DNA of 32,706 nucleotides, taken from contig LSSN01001320.1 in assembly GCA_001970855.1 (NCBI GenBank), positions 1-32,706 on the forward strand, given 5' to 3'. The notes under the pieces were generated by a model. The model saw nothing but the letters and a program-made list of their open reading frames with translations. It searched no databases and was not told the DNA's origin. The position numbers were made by a program, and so were the translations under genes. Each line of letters opens with the position of its first letter. Position 1 is the stretch's first letter. Origin of the DNA: Smittium culicis. Lineage: Eukaryota; Kickxellomycota; Harpellomycetes; Harpellales; Legeriomycetaceae. Of this stretch, positions 9,022-20,831 are shown piece after piece.

Positions 9022-12000
9022 AATTTAAGATAGAGAAACAAAATTTTTATTAAAAGGATTAATAGAGAAATAAAAATGAATAAAAATAAAAATAAAAAAA
9101 ATTATTGCAGAAATTTTTTAATATTGGCACTTTAATATTTTATTGAATCAAAACTAATTAGCTAGCTTAGAATTTTAAGCTAAAGAGAAGCTATTCGGAT
9201 GAAAAGGAAAGATTCTGAGATAATTTTTAGCCAGTTTACTGAATTTTCCACAACTTCTAAATCCATTAAATGATTGCAGTTCTTTTTATCGAGGAGGCAT
9301 TTAATAGTGTGTAGTGCTAAAACGCATAAAATAACAAAAAGTTTATATTTTTTACAAAGAATATTTTTAGCAACCAATAAAAAAAAACTTTTTTTTTTTA
9401 AAGCAAATACAAATTTCAACGTGAAATGGATAAATGTAAAAAAAAAAAAAGAGGTATAGATTTAATTCAGGAATTTTCATTAGCATTTATTAGAATGATT
9501 GGAACAATACTATCGAGTGACAACAAAGTGCTCTATTCGCTAAAAATCTCGTAGACAGTACATATGAAAAATAGCAAATGTACTCAGCGGTTAGTGCTAA
9601 CAAAAATTGAGAAAATTGAAAAATTTTTTTTTTATAAAGGCGCTGGTTTATTAAAGGCTATGTAACAAATAGCACAAAAGAAATAATATTTTTCAAGAAT
9701 ACTGTGAATCAGGCCTAAAATTACTATTTCGCGTATATAGATATACAGGGTATATTTTAACATGCGAGATTAATTTTTGTTAATTCACAAAGTTACCTAC
9801 TAGATTGAACGTTTGAATATATTTAGGTTATAGATTCTCGTATATTTTCTTGTAAAGATACGGATATTTGGATACAGGATGGAGTGACGAGCAACAAAAT
9901 CAAAAAGCAAATTCTCTCCAGTTTTACGAAGTTTGCGTAATAAATATATAAACTAGACTTGAACCAAATGTAAAAGGTCAATAATAATGGTTTTAAAGCT
10001 TTTAAGTACTTTAATTGCAAATAAACCGACGATCTTTTAATTAAACTAGGCACTTCTTATGAAAATCAAAATTCTAAATAAATACAATAAATTCGTTATA
10101 TCACAGCCTAGCTGTGGGATAAACAGTTCCTACCAGCTATGAGCTTTTAACTAATAAAAAAATAAAGTTGCTGAAAAGCAAGTAAATGTATCGAGAGAAT
10201 ACATAAACGCAACAAATTTGCCCCCAATGAAATAGTCGTAGGTATCTATAGTGGTGCGAATAAGTTTATATAAAAATAAGAGCATTAAGGCACAGTTGGA
10301 TATTACTGGACATGATCTTCGGATAATTGATATCATCGGCTAGTGTATTTCGGAACTTTTTGTTTCCTTTTTAGCGGTTACACTTTGGAATGTTTATTGC
10401 TAAACAAAAGGTAAGGCACTTTCATTGGCTGTTTGTATTTATTTCAGTTATAAAGGCTGTAAAGTAGTAGCAATAAAATGACGCAGAGGTCAAGGTTTTA
10501 GGTTTTTTGCCATAACACTTTGAACTGATTGGCCAGGGTATTAGAGTTGATAGAATGCAGATCTTTTAAATTATTAGTATTTCAACATGATGAGATTCCT
10601 TTAATAGGCGAAAGCAGTTTTATATTTAGATTCATAAATCTCTGGCTCGCTTACATTTTATTAGCACTGCTATGAATTGCTGATGGGCAAATTAAAAATT
10701 AATTACAGGATGGTAGTGTATAATCCTTTATAAAAAAAACATTCATTGTTTTATGCGAGTCTATCACTGCTCATTCTGCTAGCCTAAGAGTGGATAACTC
10801 GATCAAAAACATAAAGTTATTTGAGGCTTAGAATGTAACAATGAATGGATCCTTATATTATTATTACAATTTAAATAGTATATTGTGGAAAAAATTAAAA
10901 GAGCGGTTAAATATATGGGAGATTCTTTTGAATATCAGACTATTTTCTACTAAAATTTTCCTTCACTTCAAATTTTATTTGGAGTTTTAATTAAATTACA
11001 AAACTTTATAAAATGGCAGATTCTTTATGAAGAGAGCACTTTTACGTATAAACAGTTACAGCGCTTGAAATTTCATATTTAATTTTTATCCAGTAATTGA
11101 AATCTAGTATTTTTTTTAGCAAAAATACTTTCAGAATTAGAATTATAATGGAAATGTCTTTTCATTAACTGATAATAACATTTTCTAATAATGAGTGCCC
11201 AAGCCAATAACATTAAATCTCAACAAAGTGCACTCTTCGTTTAGAATCCCCCAAATGGATAAAATAGTTTTGACCAATAAAAACCACATATTTATGATTT
11301 GCAAATAAAATTCTTTGGAAAAAAAGTTCCTCTCATCCTAAAAATCTCCGAAATTCCGAGTTTATAAAGATACATGTTCCTTTTTTTTTTTTTGGACTTT
11401 AAGAACATTTTTATCTTATCATGCATAAGGAGACAGCTGCATTTAGCAGAGTATTTTTTTAGCAGGCTAAACCACTAGCTGAAACGAGTTAATAATAGTG
11501 ACTATCTAGTATAGTACAAGTATCTACATTTTATTGTATCGCTAAAAGAAGAAAATAAGGGCTATTTAGTAAAAGAATAGTTGAACAAGGTCCGCTTAAA
11601 ATTATTGCCCATAATTCAGAAAATGGTGCAATTTTGATTTAATTCACGCTAATGCTTGAAATGGATAAATTACGTGTTGTATATATTCGGCTATTTTTAT
11701 CCAATTTGTTGATTTTGGATGTATTTATTGGCTTACTCCAAACTACCTTTAATCAAAAATCCAAAATCCAAAAATGAAATTTAGCGAGTATACATTTTAT
11801 TTAGCGGGATATTCTATATTGGTGCAGCTCTTAGCTCGTAATATTTTTATTCAAATATTTAATTTTCCCGAATTCAAATCTATTATAGTTACCAATAAAT
11901 TTATCGCTAATTTGATTTACAAAAAACGTCTATTATAAAAAAAAAAAAAGCAATCACACAAATTAGCAATTTTATAGGAGTAATTAAAGTTCGGATATTT

Positions 12001-12182
12001 TCGCGAACAAAATAAATCGGGTATACTGAAAATCCGGTATTATTTTGGAATTGTAAAAAGAAAAAAACGCGAGTGTATAAAAGTATATACGATCTATTAT
12101 TGTTATCGTACCAATAAAAATTCCGCGATAAAAATAAAAGCTATTTAAAGTTTATAAATAATCACACTGAAAAGGCTCAGTC
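9022..12182. other. Long intergenic stretch without a supported gene
   Basis: About 3.2 kb of AT-rich DNA. Open frames of 60-79 codons at 9180-9419, 9274-9459, 9823-10053 and 10151-10336 have compositions expected by chance and no recognisable motifs. A plus-strand frame over 10.4-11.8 kb looks protein-like only if TAA and TAG are read as amino acids; its stop density (about 7%) equals chance. I see no gene. Confidence 0.5.
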
Positions 12183-12190
12183 TATAAAAT
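12183..12190 (+). promoter_or_regulatory. Candidate TATA box of the second ETR1-like gene
   Basis: TATAAAAT, about 130 nt before the ATG at 12319, in an A-rich leader. Assigned by motif only. Confidence 0.3.
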
Positions 12191-12318
12191 AAAATTATAT
12201 ATATCTAGGAAATTTCGAATTTAAAATAACGTTCTATTCATACTATTCTTAATATTCAATAATACATTAAAACCCGCTTATTTATATTATATCAACTATA
12301 CGCTGTATTAATCGAAAC

Positions 12319-13594
12319 ATGCCAATAAACGAAGAAAGTGATGTTGCAACTGCTGTTTTTACCTCTGAGCTAGGTCTTCCATCTAAGGTTGTTAGGTAAC
12401 TAAGCCCCACTATTAAATTAATACTCACTAATACATCGAAACATCTATAACTTGTACACTCTTGTCATTTTTATTATAAATCTATACCATGCGTTTTATT
12501 TATTTATTTATCTATTTATTATTATTAGTGTTCACGAAATTGAACTTGGTCCCCTTCCAGAAGATCAAGTAGCTATTGATATGCTAGCATCTTCAATCAA
12601 CCCCGTTGATAAACTAACAATTGAAGGCGGCTCACCTGTTCCATTAAACAACATAAGCTTCAAGCTATCCAAGAAAAATAATTCTACAGAAAACGAAACT
12701 ATTGTTTCAACAATGTTGGGCCTAGAAGGTGTTGGGCGCGTGGTAAAAATAGGTTCTAATGCCAAGAAAGCAATTAATGGGGACCTGGAAGTAGGCGACT
12801 ATGTAATTCCGTTTAGCTTTGGAAAGTTCGGCTCGTGGTCTACCAGGATACATCTAAGCCCATCGGATCTTGTTGTTTTTAAAAAAGATGATAGAATTAA
12901 TGCAAGTGACCTTTGCTCAGTCAACATAAATATTTCGACCGCTTACAGAATGCTCCTCGATATCGAAAAACTAAATGCTGGCGACTATGTCATCCAAAAC
13001 GGCGCTAACAGTAGCGTTGGCAAGTACGTAATCCAACTGGCCAATATTTGGGGGTTCAAAACAATCAACATAATAAGAGACAGGCTAGATTTCGAAAAGG
13101 ATGTTAGTGATATGAAAAAATTGGGTGCTGATATCGTCATCAAGGATACTGAGCTCGATTCCAGCACCACAAAAGATCTGTTGGGTTCATTATCATCACC
13201 AATCAGACTAGGACTCAATTTCGTCAACGGACCAAATGCCGCTAAAATGGCAAACTATCTAAGCCACGGCGCCACATTCGCCACTTACGGCACGATCGTC
13301 AATGAACCCATCCCCATTTATCCAAACTTGTTCTTGCTCCAAAGGCTCAAGTTTATTGGTTTCTCATTGTTCGAGTTTTACTACGGCAATCCAAAAGAAG
13401 AATGGGTAAAAACTTGGATAAGTATCGTCGACCTTTTGAAAAGTAAAAAACTCAAACCCCAAGATTCTCAGCACACCGTTCTATACGATTTATCAGCTAG
13501 CAATAAACACTTCGATACTGAAAAGTTCAGAAATTCCGTCTTATACGCTATTAACTCGAAACAAAAAACTTTGCTAATCTTGAATAAAGACTGA
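12319..13594 (+). CDS. ETR1/MECR-family enoyl-thioester reductase-like protein, paralogue 2
   Basis: Two exons, 12319-12395 and 12529-13594, giving 380 residues. Exon 1 encodes MPINEESDVATAVFTSELGL and then PSKVV; the split codon restores KVVSVHEIELG, matching EVVSAYEVDLG of paralogue 1. The intron (12396-12528, GTAACT...TTAG) is absent from paralogue 1. A start at 12452 would only read intron into a spurious hydrophobic leader. The NADPH core is kept: QNGANSSVGK, IRDR, GLNFVNG and ATYG. The catalytic Tyr position of the family is Ser61 (GGSP). No basic mitochondrial presequence is seen. The two proteins are very similar through the nucleotide-binding half and more different at the ends, so this is a duplicated, still open gene. 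Substrate and location are unknown. Confidence 0.9.
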
Positions 13595-15175
13595 TTTATT
13601 TATATTTATATTTATATTTATATTTTTGTCTTTTTTTTTTTATATACTAGTTGTATTGAATATTCATTTAATAATACTGGCCTTCAGTTTTTTTCTTTTA
13701 ATGCGCTTTTTTTTATAATTATTTTACTTTTACGCTCCCCTCAACCCCTTCCCTCCCCCCCCTTTTTTTTGTATAGATAATTTTAAAGCGCCATTATTTT
13801 TCTATTTCCAAACAATTTTTTTTTTAAAATTAAATAAGGCCAAAATATCTACAGTTCATTATTTATGAATTCCATACAATTATACTTTTTTTTTTTTTTT
13901 TCATATTCAATTAAAACAGCATCGATATTAAAATCATTCTCTTTAAATTTAAATCCATCTGTTATTTAAAAAAATATATTTTATTATTTTTCCTAATAGT
14001 ATGAGATTGTTTTTTTTTTAAAAGGTTATTGCTACTTTTTTCCAAAAAACTTTTTTTTTACCGTATCCAGATTCTCGTTTCCAGTTTCATAAGGACTATT
14101 TAGAAAATTGAAGATAATTAAACTGCATCAATTCAGTAGATGCTTTAATACCTAAAACCATTTATCAATTAGAATTCTTTGAAAAAATAATAATAACCGC
14201 CGCCTTGATCTCAAAAAAGCCCATATGCAGCACATTTTATCGAGCCTGTTTGCAGATCTTTTATAACTGTGATATTTGTCAATAACGAAATAAAAAATTT
14301 CCGTTCTGCTAATGTTATTTATTTACAACAGGCGTCTATCCAAGCATCAACGTGTATACGGTTGATGTCTTTATTTCTTTTTTTTTTTTTTTTAAAAAAA
14401 AGCGTATCTGAAGAATACAAATTTAATATTTAACTGGGCTTGCATGTAATTTAGACAAAGCACCTATATAGTTATAACAAGTAAAAAAATATAAACTTTG
14501 GAAATTAAACTAAAATGAAATGAAAAGAATAAAATCAAAATTTTCAAAAGATAAAGTAAAAGGTAGACACGAGTAGGGTTATAAAATCGATGAATAATAA
14601 ATATCTATCTTTTTTTAGTTTTAATTTGTTCAGCTTGAAGATGATAAGCAACGGTTAATCAAAATGTTAAGCTTTTTAAATTTAGTATTAGATCAAATAT
14701 TATTTATCAGCTGTGATTGAAAGATAAATAAATGGGATTAATATTGGAAATAATGAATGCTTAATTAAACTGTAAAAATTAACCTTTTTATAAAAGATAT
14801 TTAAGTGAATAGTAAATGTATAAGTTATAAGATATAAAGGAGTAATAAAAAAATTGAAGCAAGTTCGGTAAAGCCCAGTCCAAGGAAAGTGTTGGTTAGT
14901 ATTTAGGCGAGTAGGGCGACTTTAAAATATTTTTTGTTCGAGGTGTCTTTTTTCGTTTTTCTATAGGAGAATGGCAAGATTAGGGATGAATGTTACAAAA
15001 AAAAATTATTTAAAAGTTAGCATAACTAGTAGGGAAATATAAAAAAAGAGGGGAGGGGGCTGAAACTTACAACATGCATGTACATTGATTTTTGAATCCT
15101 CCCTAAGTAGTTATTTTTAAAAAAAAAAGGTTAGAAAATAATAAATAGTTTTTTTTTTTATAGTTTAAAAAAGAT
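13595..15175. other. Intergenic stretch between convergent genes
   Basis: Non-coding sequence. It opens with a TATATT-type simple repeat (about 13601-13626) straight after the reductase stop. A pyrimidine-rich tract (C and T runs, about 13735-13770) and many poly-T runs follow. A small hairpin, CATCAAC at 14345-14351 with GTTGATG at 14361-14367, is present. No ORF is supported. Both flanking genes end here. Confidence 0.5.
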
Positions 15176-16507
15176 TCAAAGGATAAAGTGACAGTTACTG
15201 AGATCGTTTTCTCCAATTTTATTAAAAACCATAGTGCAGTTATCATCTTCTTTTTTATAAAGAGTATCATCTGATCTAGAATTATCAGATTCGAATTTTG
15301 AGTTGGTTATGAATTCTTTAGTATTGTTTTTGAGCAAATCAAAAGAGTTTAAATTTAGACAGTTTTCAGGCTTGATGGAGTTTAGAATACTGTTTTTGAA
15401 TGAATTTTTCATAAATGCTAAAGCAGAGAATAAGTAGTGTTCATAAGGAATCCATTGAGGAAAAAATACTTTCAAGTTGTAAAAACCAGTATTAGGATCG
15501 ATTAAGGGGTGCGTTACTTTAGTCATAAAGTAAATTTCTGGGGCAACGTATGGATAACTATTTGGATAATAAAATAGAACGATTGAGAAACGATTTTTTT
15601 TTTTGTAGATTTTTTTGAGTTATAGAAGGAAGAAAGATGGTATATTTTAGCTAAATTTATAAAAAAAGAAAAAAGCTTACTCATTCGGGAATACTATTTT
15701 AAATTTGAAGACGCCTTGGTTCCAAAAGCCATGATAAAGAAATAAGCATCCATACCAAACTAAAAGTAAAATGTAAATAATAAAGATATAATTCAGGGTA
15801 AATGAATTTTTTAAAAAGGAAAAAAAAATTTACCGCTTATTGAGTCAAACGAGGGCAGTACATAAACACCAGAAGGGCAAGAATTCGGCTCACCGAGATT
15901 AATCCTAAAAAAATTATATTAAAAACAAGTAAAAAAAAAGATAAAGTATAGTATAGTATAGAATAGTATTTATTAATGGAGGTAGAAGGGTAATACATTT
16001 CTAGCTTAATCATATAGTGTCGGATATTATATGCTATATCGTTTGTGTTATTTCTTTTTATAGGGCGGTTACTTTCTTCGTAAGAGCCTTTAGGTCTTTT
16101 AGAGTCGCTTTGTAAAGAGACATTTTGAGTATTTTGATCGTGAGTTTTGAAAGGTTTAGGGATAGTAAATGAAGAGTTTGAGTCAGGGAAGTTCTTAGGG
16201 GAGGAAATACTAGGGCTGGAAATACCAGTATTTTCATGGAAGTATGAATCAGGTTGATCAGGTTGGTAAGATTGTAGAAACTTTTTTTTTAGCTGGAGAG
16301 AGGGAGATTGAGGGAATTTTGGAGATTTAAGTTCTTCTGGGGGTATTGGTTTAAGCAAAGTATTTAAACGAATTTTTGAAAGCTCGACTTTTTTATTGTG
16401 TATTTTAGATTTATCCTATAAAAAAAACGAGGATAAAAGTTAGAGTTATTGACAGACTAATTTTCTAAAAAAGTAAAGTACAAAAAACTGACTCTTGTTG
16501 GGTTCAT
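15176..16507 (-). CDS. FTS/AKTIP homologue (UEV-type, E2-like fold)
   Basis: Five exons on the minus strand: 16507-16493, 16415-15997, 15904-15834, 15759-15681 and 15557-15176. They total 321 residues and close in frame with GT/AG introns. The C-terminal half is the E2-like UEV domain of FTS/AKTIP: GVYVLPSFDSISVWYGCLF, then NQGVFKFKIVFPNDYPY, then THPLIDPNTG and FFPQW. The family has the same order (GVYVIPS, VWFG, GGVFRF, HPLIDP, FPKW). The usual E2 active-site Cys is absent, as in the family. Residues 1 to about 115 are Pro/Ser-rich and probably disordered, and the tail after about residue 265 is acidic and polar. FTS is known as a partner of Hook and FHIP linking early endosomes to dynein. 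The 15-nt first exon (donor GTCAGT) is the least certain part. Confidence 0.88.
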
Positions 16508-17719
16508 TTTCAGCGATATTTGATCTGGGGAGTAGAAATCGAATTAAAAGGGTATCGGAGGGGGCGAGAGTTTTTAACGTATTCTATAATAAATTTATTC
16601 CGGAATAAAGGGAAGGATTGTTTACGGATAACTTTTAGAGGCTAGAGTATATATTCAAGCGTTTCGAGGTATAAATGAGTGTATAGTATCTTATTGTTCT
16701 GGGCTTAAAAAAACAGCCATAGAGTATAAGATTGAAGAAGCCTAAAAAAATAATACTAGTCAGAAATATGAAATGTCAAAAAAAATTTAAAAATTGAGTT
16801 GTTTGAGTGAAGAGCTGTTAAAAAATAAGTGTATGATTGTGGGTAAAAGATTCCCAAATGGCGAATTCCTTAGTGGCTTTTTTTTTTTGATTTACATTTA
16901 AATCAAACTTAAATTCCAAAATAGAAATAAGCCTGACCAGTAATGTTTCGCTATATCTATCTGTCAGTTTGAGCTAGCCAATAAATGTACGTTATTCTAA
17001 AAATAGGTACTGTATTTGGTTTGGCTATGATTATTGGCCAATCTTGTTATTTTCATGTAATTTCAGCTATTTTATTGCCTGTAGTTTTATCTCAATATTT
17101 AAATGCAGTCCAAATTTGATTTTATTATGGATCCAGGGCCAGCTTTAATTCGCGTTAATTGCAGTGTAGGCTATTAATTAGGGTTACAGCTAAACAAACT
17201 AAAAAAATGCAGATTACTCTTACACGCCACATCAAAAAACCATACTGTAAAAATCTATATTCTTTTCTTTTATGACTGTTGTTGCCTGTATACAATAAAT
17301 AGCATGTTAGTGCTCCTGCACGATGACTACTAGCAGCTAAACTGTCTCTTTTTCTGTATAATGGATAGACTGCAGCGTAGGAGAAAGGTGCCAGCCTCAA
17401 CTGCATAAAGCTCGATGTATAAGTTGTATTGTATATGAAGCGAAAGGGCCGAGTGGATCAAAGTTTAATAGCTATAAAAGCGCTATTGGACCCTAAAGAA
17501 CATCGATTGATTATAGGCTAAAAACTTTGATCTTTACTAGCTATAAAAAATATTACTTTTAGAGTAGATTTTTTTTTAGCTTTTTGTGAAGCAATTAACA
17601 CGAGGCATAGCCATCCAATAATCGCGGGTTTAGTATCGTAGTTTATTGCAGATATAAATATTAGTCCACAGTATACTCCCCAGATTAAAGTTTTGATATA
17701 TCCCTTTTTTTAAATAAGT
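16508..17719. other. Intergenic region between divergent genes
   Basis: Upstream region shared by the FTS-like gene (leftward) and the TyrRS gene (rightward). An 83-codon minus-strand ORF at 17155-17406 begins with ATG and has higher GC than its surroundings, but shows no known motif. The opposite strand of the same stretch is also partly open with a Cys-rich frame, so it may be a relic of something else. No gene is called. Confidence 0.45.
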
Positions 17720-19859
17720 ATGTTTAGACCAAACCCCCTTTTCAAATTTACTGCGATCAACAGGTTCTACTCTAAAAACGTCATCAGCGTGCTAAGAGAA
17801 CGCAAGCTTATTGACAACATAACCTCGTAAGTTTCTACCCCCCCCCCCATCCCATATCTTAGTGCTCCATCATTTCCCAAATAATAGAACTTCCTTATAT
17901 CCTCTAACTTTAAACCCTTGTAATTTTAATCCAGAAAAGATCTCGAAAAAAAATGTGAAAACCCGATCACCGTTTATTTGGGCGTAGATCCAACTGCCCC
18001 AAGCATGCATCTAGGAAACTTGATCGCCATTGTCAATTTGATTCATTTTCATTTAGCCGGGCATCAAGTCATATCTTTGGTAATGCCATATTTATTCAAT
18101 ATTTTATTTTACGCACAATCTATAAAACCACTATCTATAATTTTTGCTTTTATTATTTACTTTGACCTAGGTTGGCGGTGCCACAGGCTCTATAGGCGAT
18201 CCAAGTGGCAGAAAAAGCGAAAGAGCCATAATGGAGCAAGAAAAGCTAAACCTGAACATTCAAAACCTTCAGAATCAAATGAAAGAGCTGTTCAATAGTG
18301 CCGCCAAATATTCTCAAAAGTACAAAGACTCCTCTGCTTCTTCAAGCAAAAATACCGATATTAAGCCCGTTCTTTTTCTAAACAACATTGATTGGTATGC
18401 AGATATGAATATTTTACGTTTTTTAAGAACAGTCGGCCGAGTTTCTCGAGTTAAACAAATGCTTGCGCGCGAAAGTGTAAAAGCCCGAATGTTACCAGAA
18501 GAAAGCGGCATATCATTTACAGAATTCACTTATCAGCTTTTACAAGCATACGATTTTTACTACCTTAATAAAAATCACAACTGCTCCCTACAGATAGGAG
18601 GTTCTGACCAATGGGGTAACATAACTGCTGGAATCGATCTAATTAATAAACTAAAAAATCTAGATTCGACTATGCAAAAAAGTCAGCTCAACCCTATATC
18701 CAATTCTTCTCAAACAACCCCCGTTTCCACAATATCTGAACAAAATGGCGTTTATGGACTAACTATACCTCTACTTCTTTCTTCTACTGGCGAAAAATAT
18801 GGGAAATCGGCTGGAAACGCTGTTTGGCTAGACCCAAATCTTACCTCGCCATACCAATTATACCAACATTTCATGAAAACCCCTGACGCTGACGTTGAAA
18901 AACTTCTTCTCTATTTTACCCTCGTTCCAAAACAAAAAATTTTCGAAACAATGGCCGAGCACATAGTAAGCCCAGCTTTTTATTATTAAACATTCCAATT
19001 ATATTTTCTTCTAGCATTTTCCTTCCTCTTTATTCAAATATAAGAATTTGTACTTTTTTTTAAACTTTATTTCCACCGCCACCCCCCCCCCCATTCCATC
19101 TGTTCTGCCCTCCTTGGCTTAATTGGTATATTTTTATCATTAAAAAAAAAAAAATTCTAATTAGACTAAGCCTGAAAGAAAAATAGCCCAAACTTTACTT
19201 GCAGAAGAAGTAACCGAATTGGTACATGGATGTAATAACCAAGATTTTTTTTTTTTTTTTTTGATATTCAAATTTTACTCATCTGTAAAAATTTTTTTAT
19301 TCGTTTTCTATCTAATTGTTTAATATTAATTATTTGTTTTTTCAATAGCTGAAAGTGTACATAAAGCTCAGCTAATAACAAACTATTTATTTGGCTCCAG
19401 TGAAACACGAACTAGTAATATCGATAGTAAAACCTTGGATTTTCCCTCTGAATATTTGACCTCTGCTCTTAAAGGCGACCCTATTTTAGTCAACATTTCA
19501 CACTCTCAGCTATCAAACTCTAAAATAACTGATCTTTCTGTGATATCTAAAGCATGCAGTTCAAAATGTACCTATTTATTTAACTTGATTTTATTTTTTA
19601 TAAACATCTTTCTACTTTTTAACCTTCAACCTGTTTAACTATATATTTCTCATTTTTTCATTTCACATAATTTCCCCCCCCTTTTTCCTCTATAGCTGAA
19701 GCTTCGAGGCTTATTAAGAACGGTGGCTTATATTGGAATAATTCAAAAGTTCTAGATAATAAGTGGTCTCCAGATCCTAATTCCGATTTCCTTGGTGATC
19801 CTAAGATCTCAATTCTACGCGTAGGAAAATCTAAATTCTTTGTTTTAAATTTAGTTTGA
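17720..19859 (+). CDS. MSY1: Tyrosyl-tRNA synthetase, mitochondrial
   Basis: Six exons: 17720-17826, 17935-18079, 18171-18965, 19171-19231, 19349-19567 and 19696-19859, giving 496 residues, close to yeast MSY1 and human YARS2. It charges tRNA-Tyr for mitochondrial translation. The N-terminus MFRPNPLFKFTAINRFYSKN has the basic, hydroxylated look of a matrix presequence. Class I marks: YLGVDPTAPSMHLGNL (residues 50-65) with HLGN as the HIGH motif, GGATGSIGDPSG (86-97), GGSDQWGN (227-234) and KYGKS (293-297) as the KMSKS equivalent. Exon 6 supplies the S4-like RNA-binding tail, with SEASRLIKNGG and LRVGKSKFFVLN. Introns begin GTAAGT, GTAATG, GTAAGC, GTAATA and GTACCT and end in AG, and all phases match. 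An Asn/Ser/Thr-rich insert lies before KYGKS. I am confident of both function and structure. Confidence 0.95.
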
Positions 19860-20831
19860 TCATTTGTGTATCTAAATTTTAAAAAATTCTATACATTTGA
19901 GTATGTTATTTTAATATCTTTTTTTTTTTCTGGAGGTTTACAATTCATAATAGGCCCTTTAATCTTTTTCTTATTTTTCTTTATTTTTTAAAAACCAACT
20001 TTGTGTTTATCATAATTTATATTAAAAAAATACTTTAAATATTGTCCTAATTTAAAATCTTTTATTTTATTTTTTGCTATTTTTTCTGGACCCAAATGTT
20101 GAATATATTGTAAATATTCAAAATACCTAGTAAATTTTAATCCTTTAAATTGCTTAAATTCTAAATTTTGTTCAAACGTACTTGGTTAGTAAAATTTCTC
20201 CCTCACATAGGCTCATTGAAATATTATATCGAATTACAAAGCCATCATGGATTACAGTTATATTTGGTTTTTGTTTCTATTATTTTGTCAGGTTTTGATC
20301 TTTTCATGGTGCAATTTTTGGCTCAAATAATGTTTGCGATTGAAGTTGGCCAATAATCAACACTTCTTTCCAAATTATATTACTATTGCGTATTTAAACC
20401 AATTATACTTCTTGATGTAGTGTACAGAATTTTCCAATTTATCAAAAACAGAATTCTTTATTATCATTTTTTTCTGTCTATAATAGAAAGGCTTAAAATC
20501 AATGAATTGGTGATAATTCTTATAAATCCTGATATTTACTTTAACTTTTTACTTTAAACATTCCCCTTGATTACAAATAAACAATAAGAAACCCCTGTTC
20601 TAAATAATACTTCGTTCATAACTACTCCTTCCACTTTTTTCAATATCGAAGCTACCATCTATCCCTACATTAATACTCATTTTTGCTTATTGATTATTTA
20701 TTAATGTGTTTACCTTGACCAGATACTAATACTTTTTTTATCTTTTTCTTTTTTCTATTTAAAAATTACAAGCCAATAACTCCTCAACTTGTTATATCCC
20801 CCTTACGTTTTAATCGATCTGCTCATAAATT
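19860..20831. other. Intergenic region upstream of Mmm1
   Basis: AT-rich DNA between TyrRS and Mmm1, which are in the same orientation. A 62-codon frame at 20168-20356 starts at TTG and has no recognisable feature. No gene is called. The Mmm1 promoter should lie in the right part, but no clear TATA box stands out. Confidence 0.45.

Noticed and set aside
10400..11780. A long plus-strand frame that reads like protein if TAA and TAG are taken as Gln
   Set aside because: Counting stops over about 290 codons gives about 7%, the value expected by chance in DNA of this composition. Conserved genes in the window use TAA and TAG as real stops.
12452..12528. A hydrophobic N-terminal extension of the second reductase, looking like a signal anchor
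   Set aside because: It is translated intron. Exon 1 at 12319-12395 joins in frame at 12529 and restores the sequence seen in the paralogue.
17430..17510. A tRNA-like GGCCGAGTGG box A
   Set aside because: No matching box B (GGTTCGA-type) and no cloverleaf follows at the right spacing.
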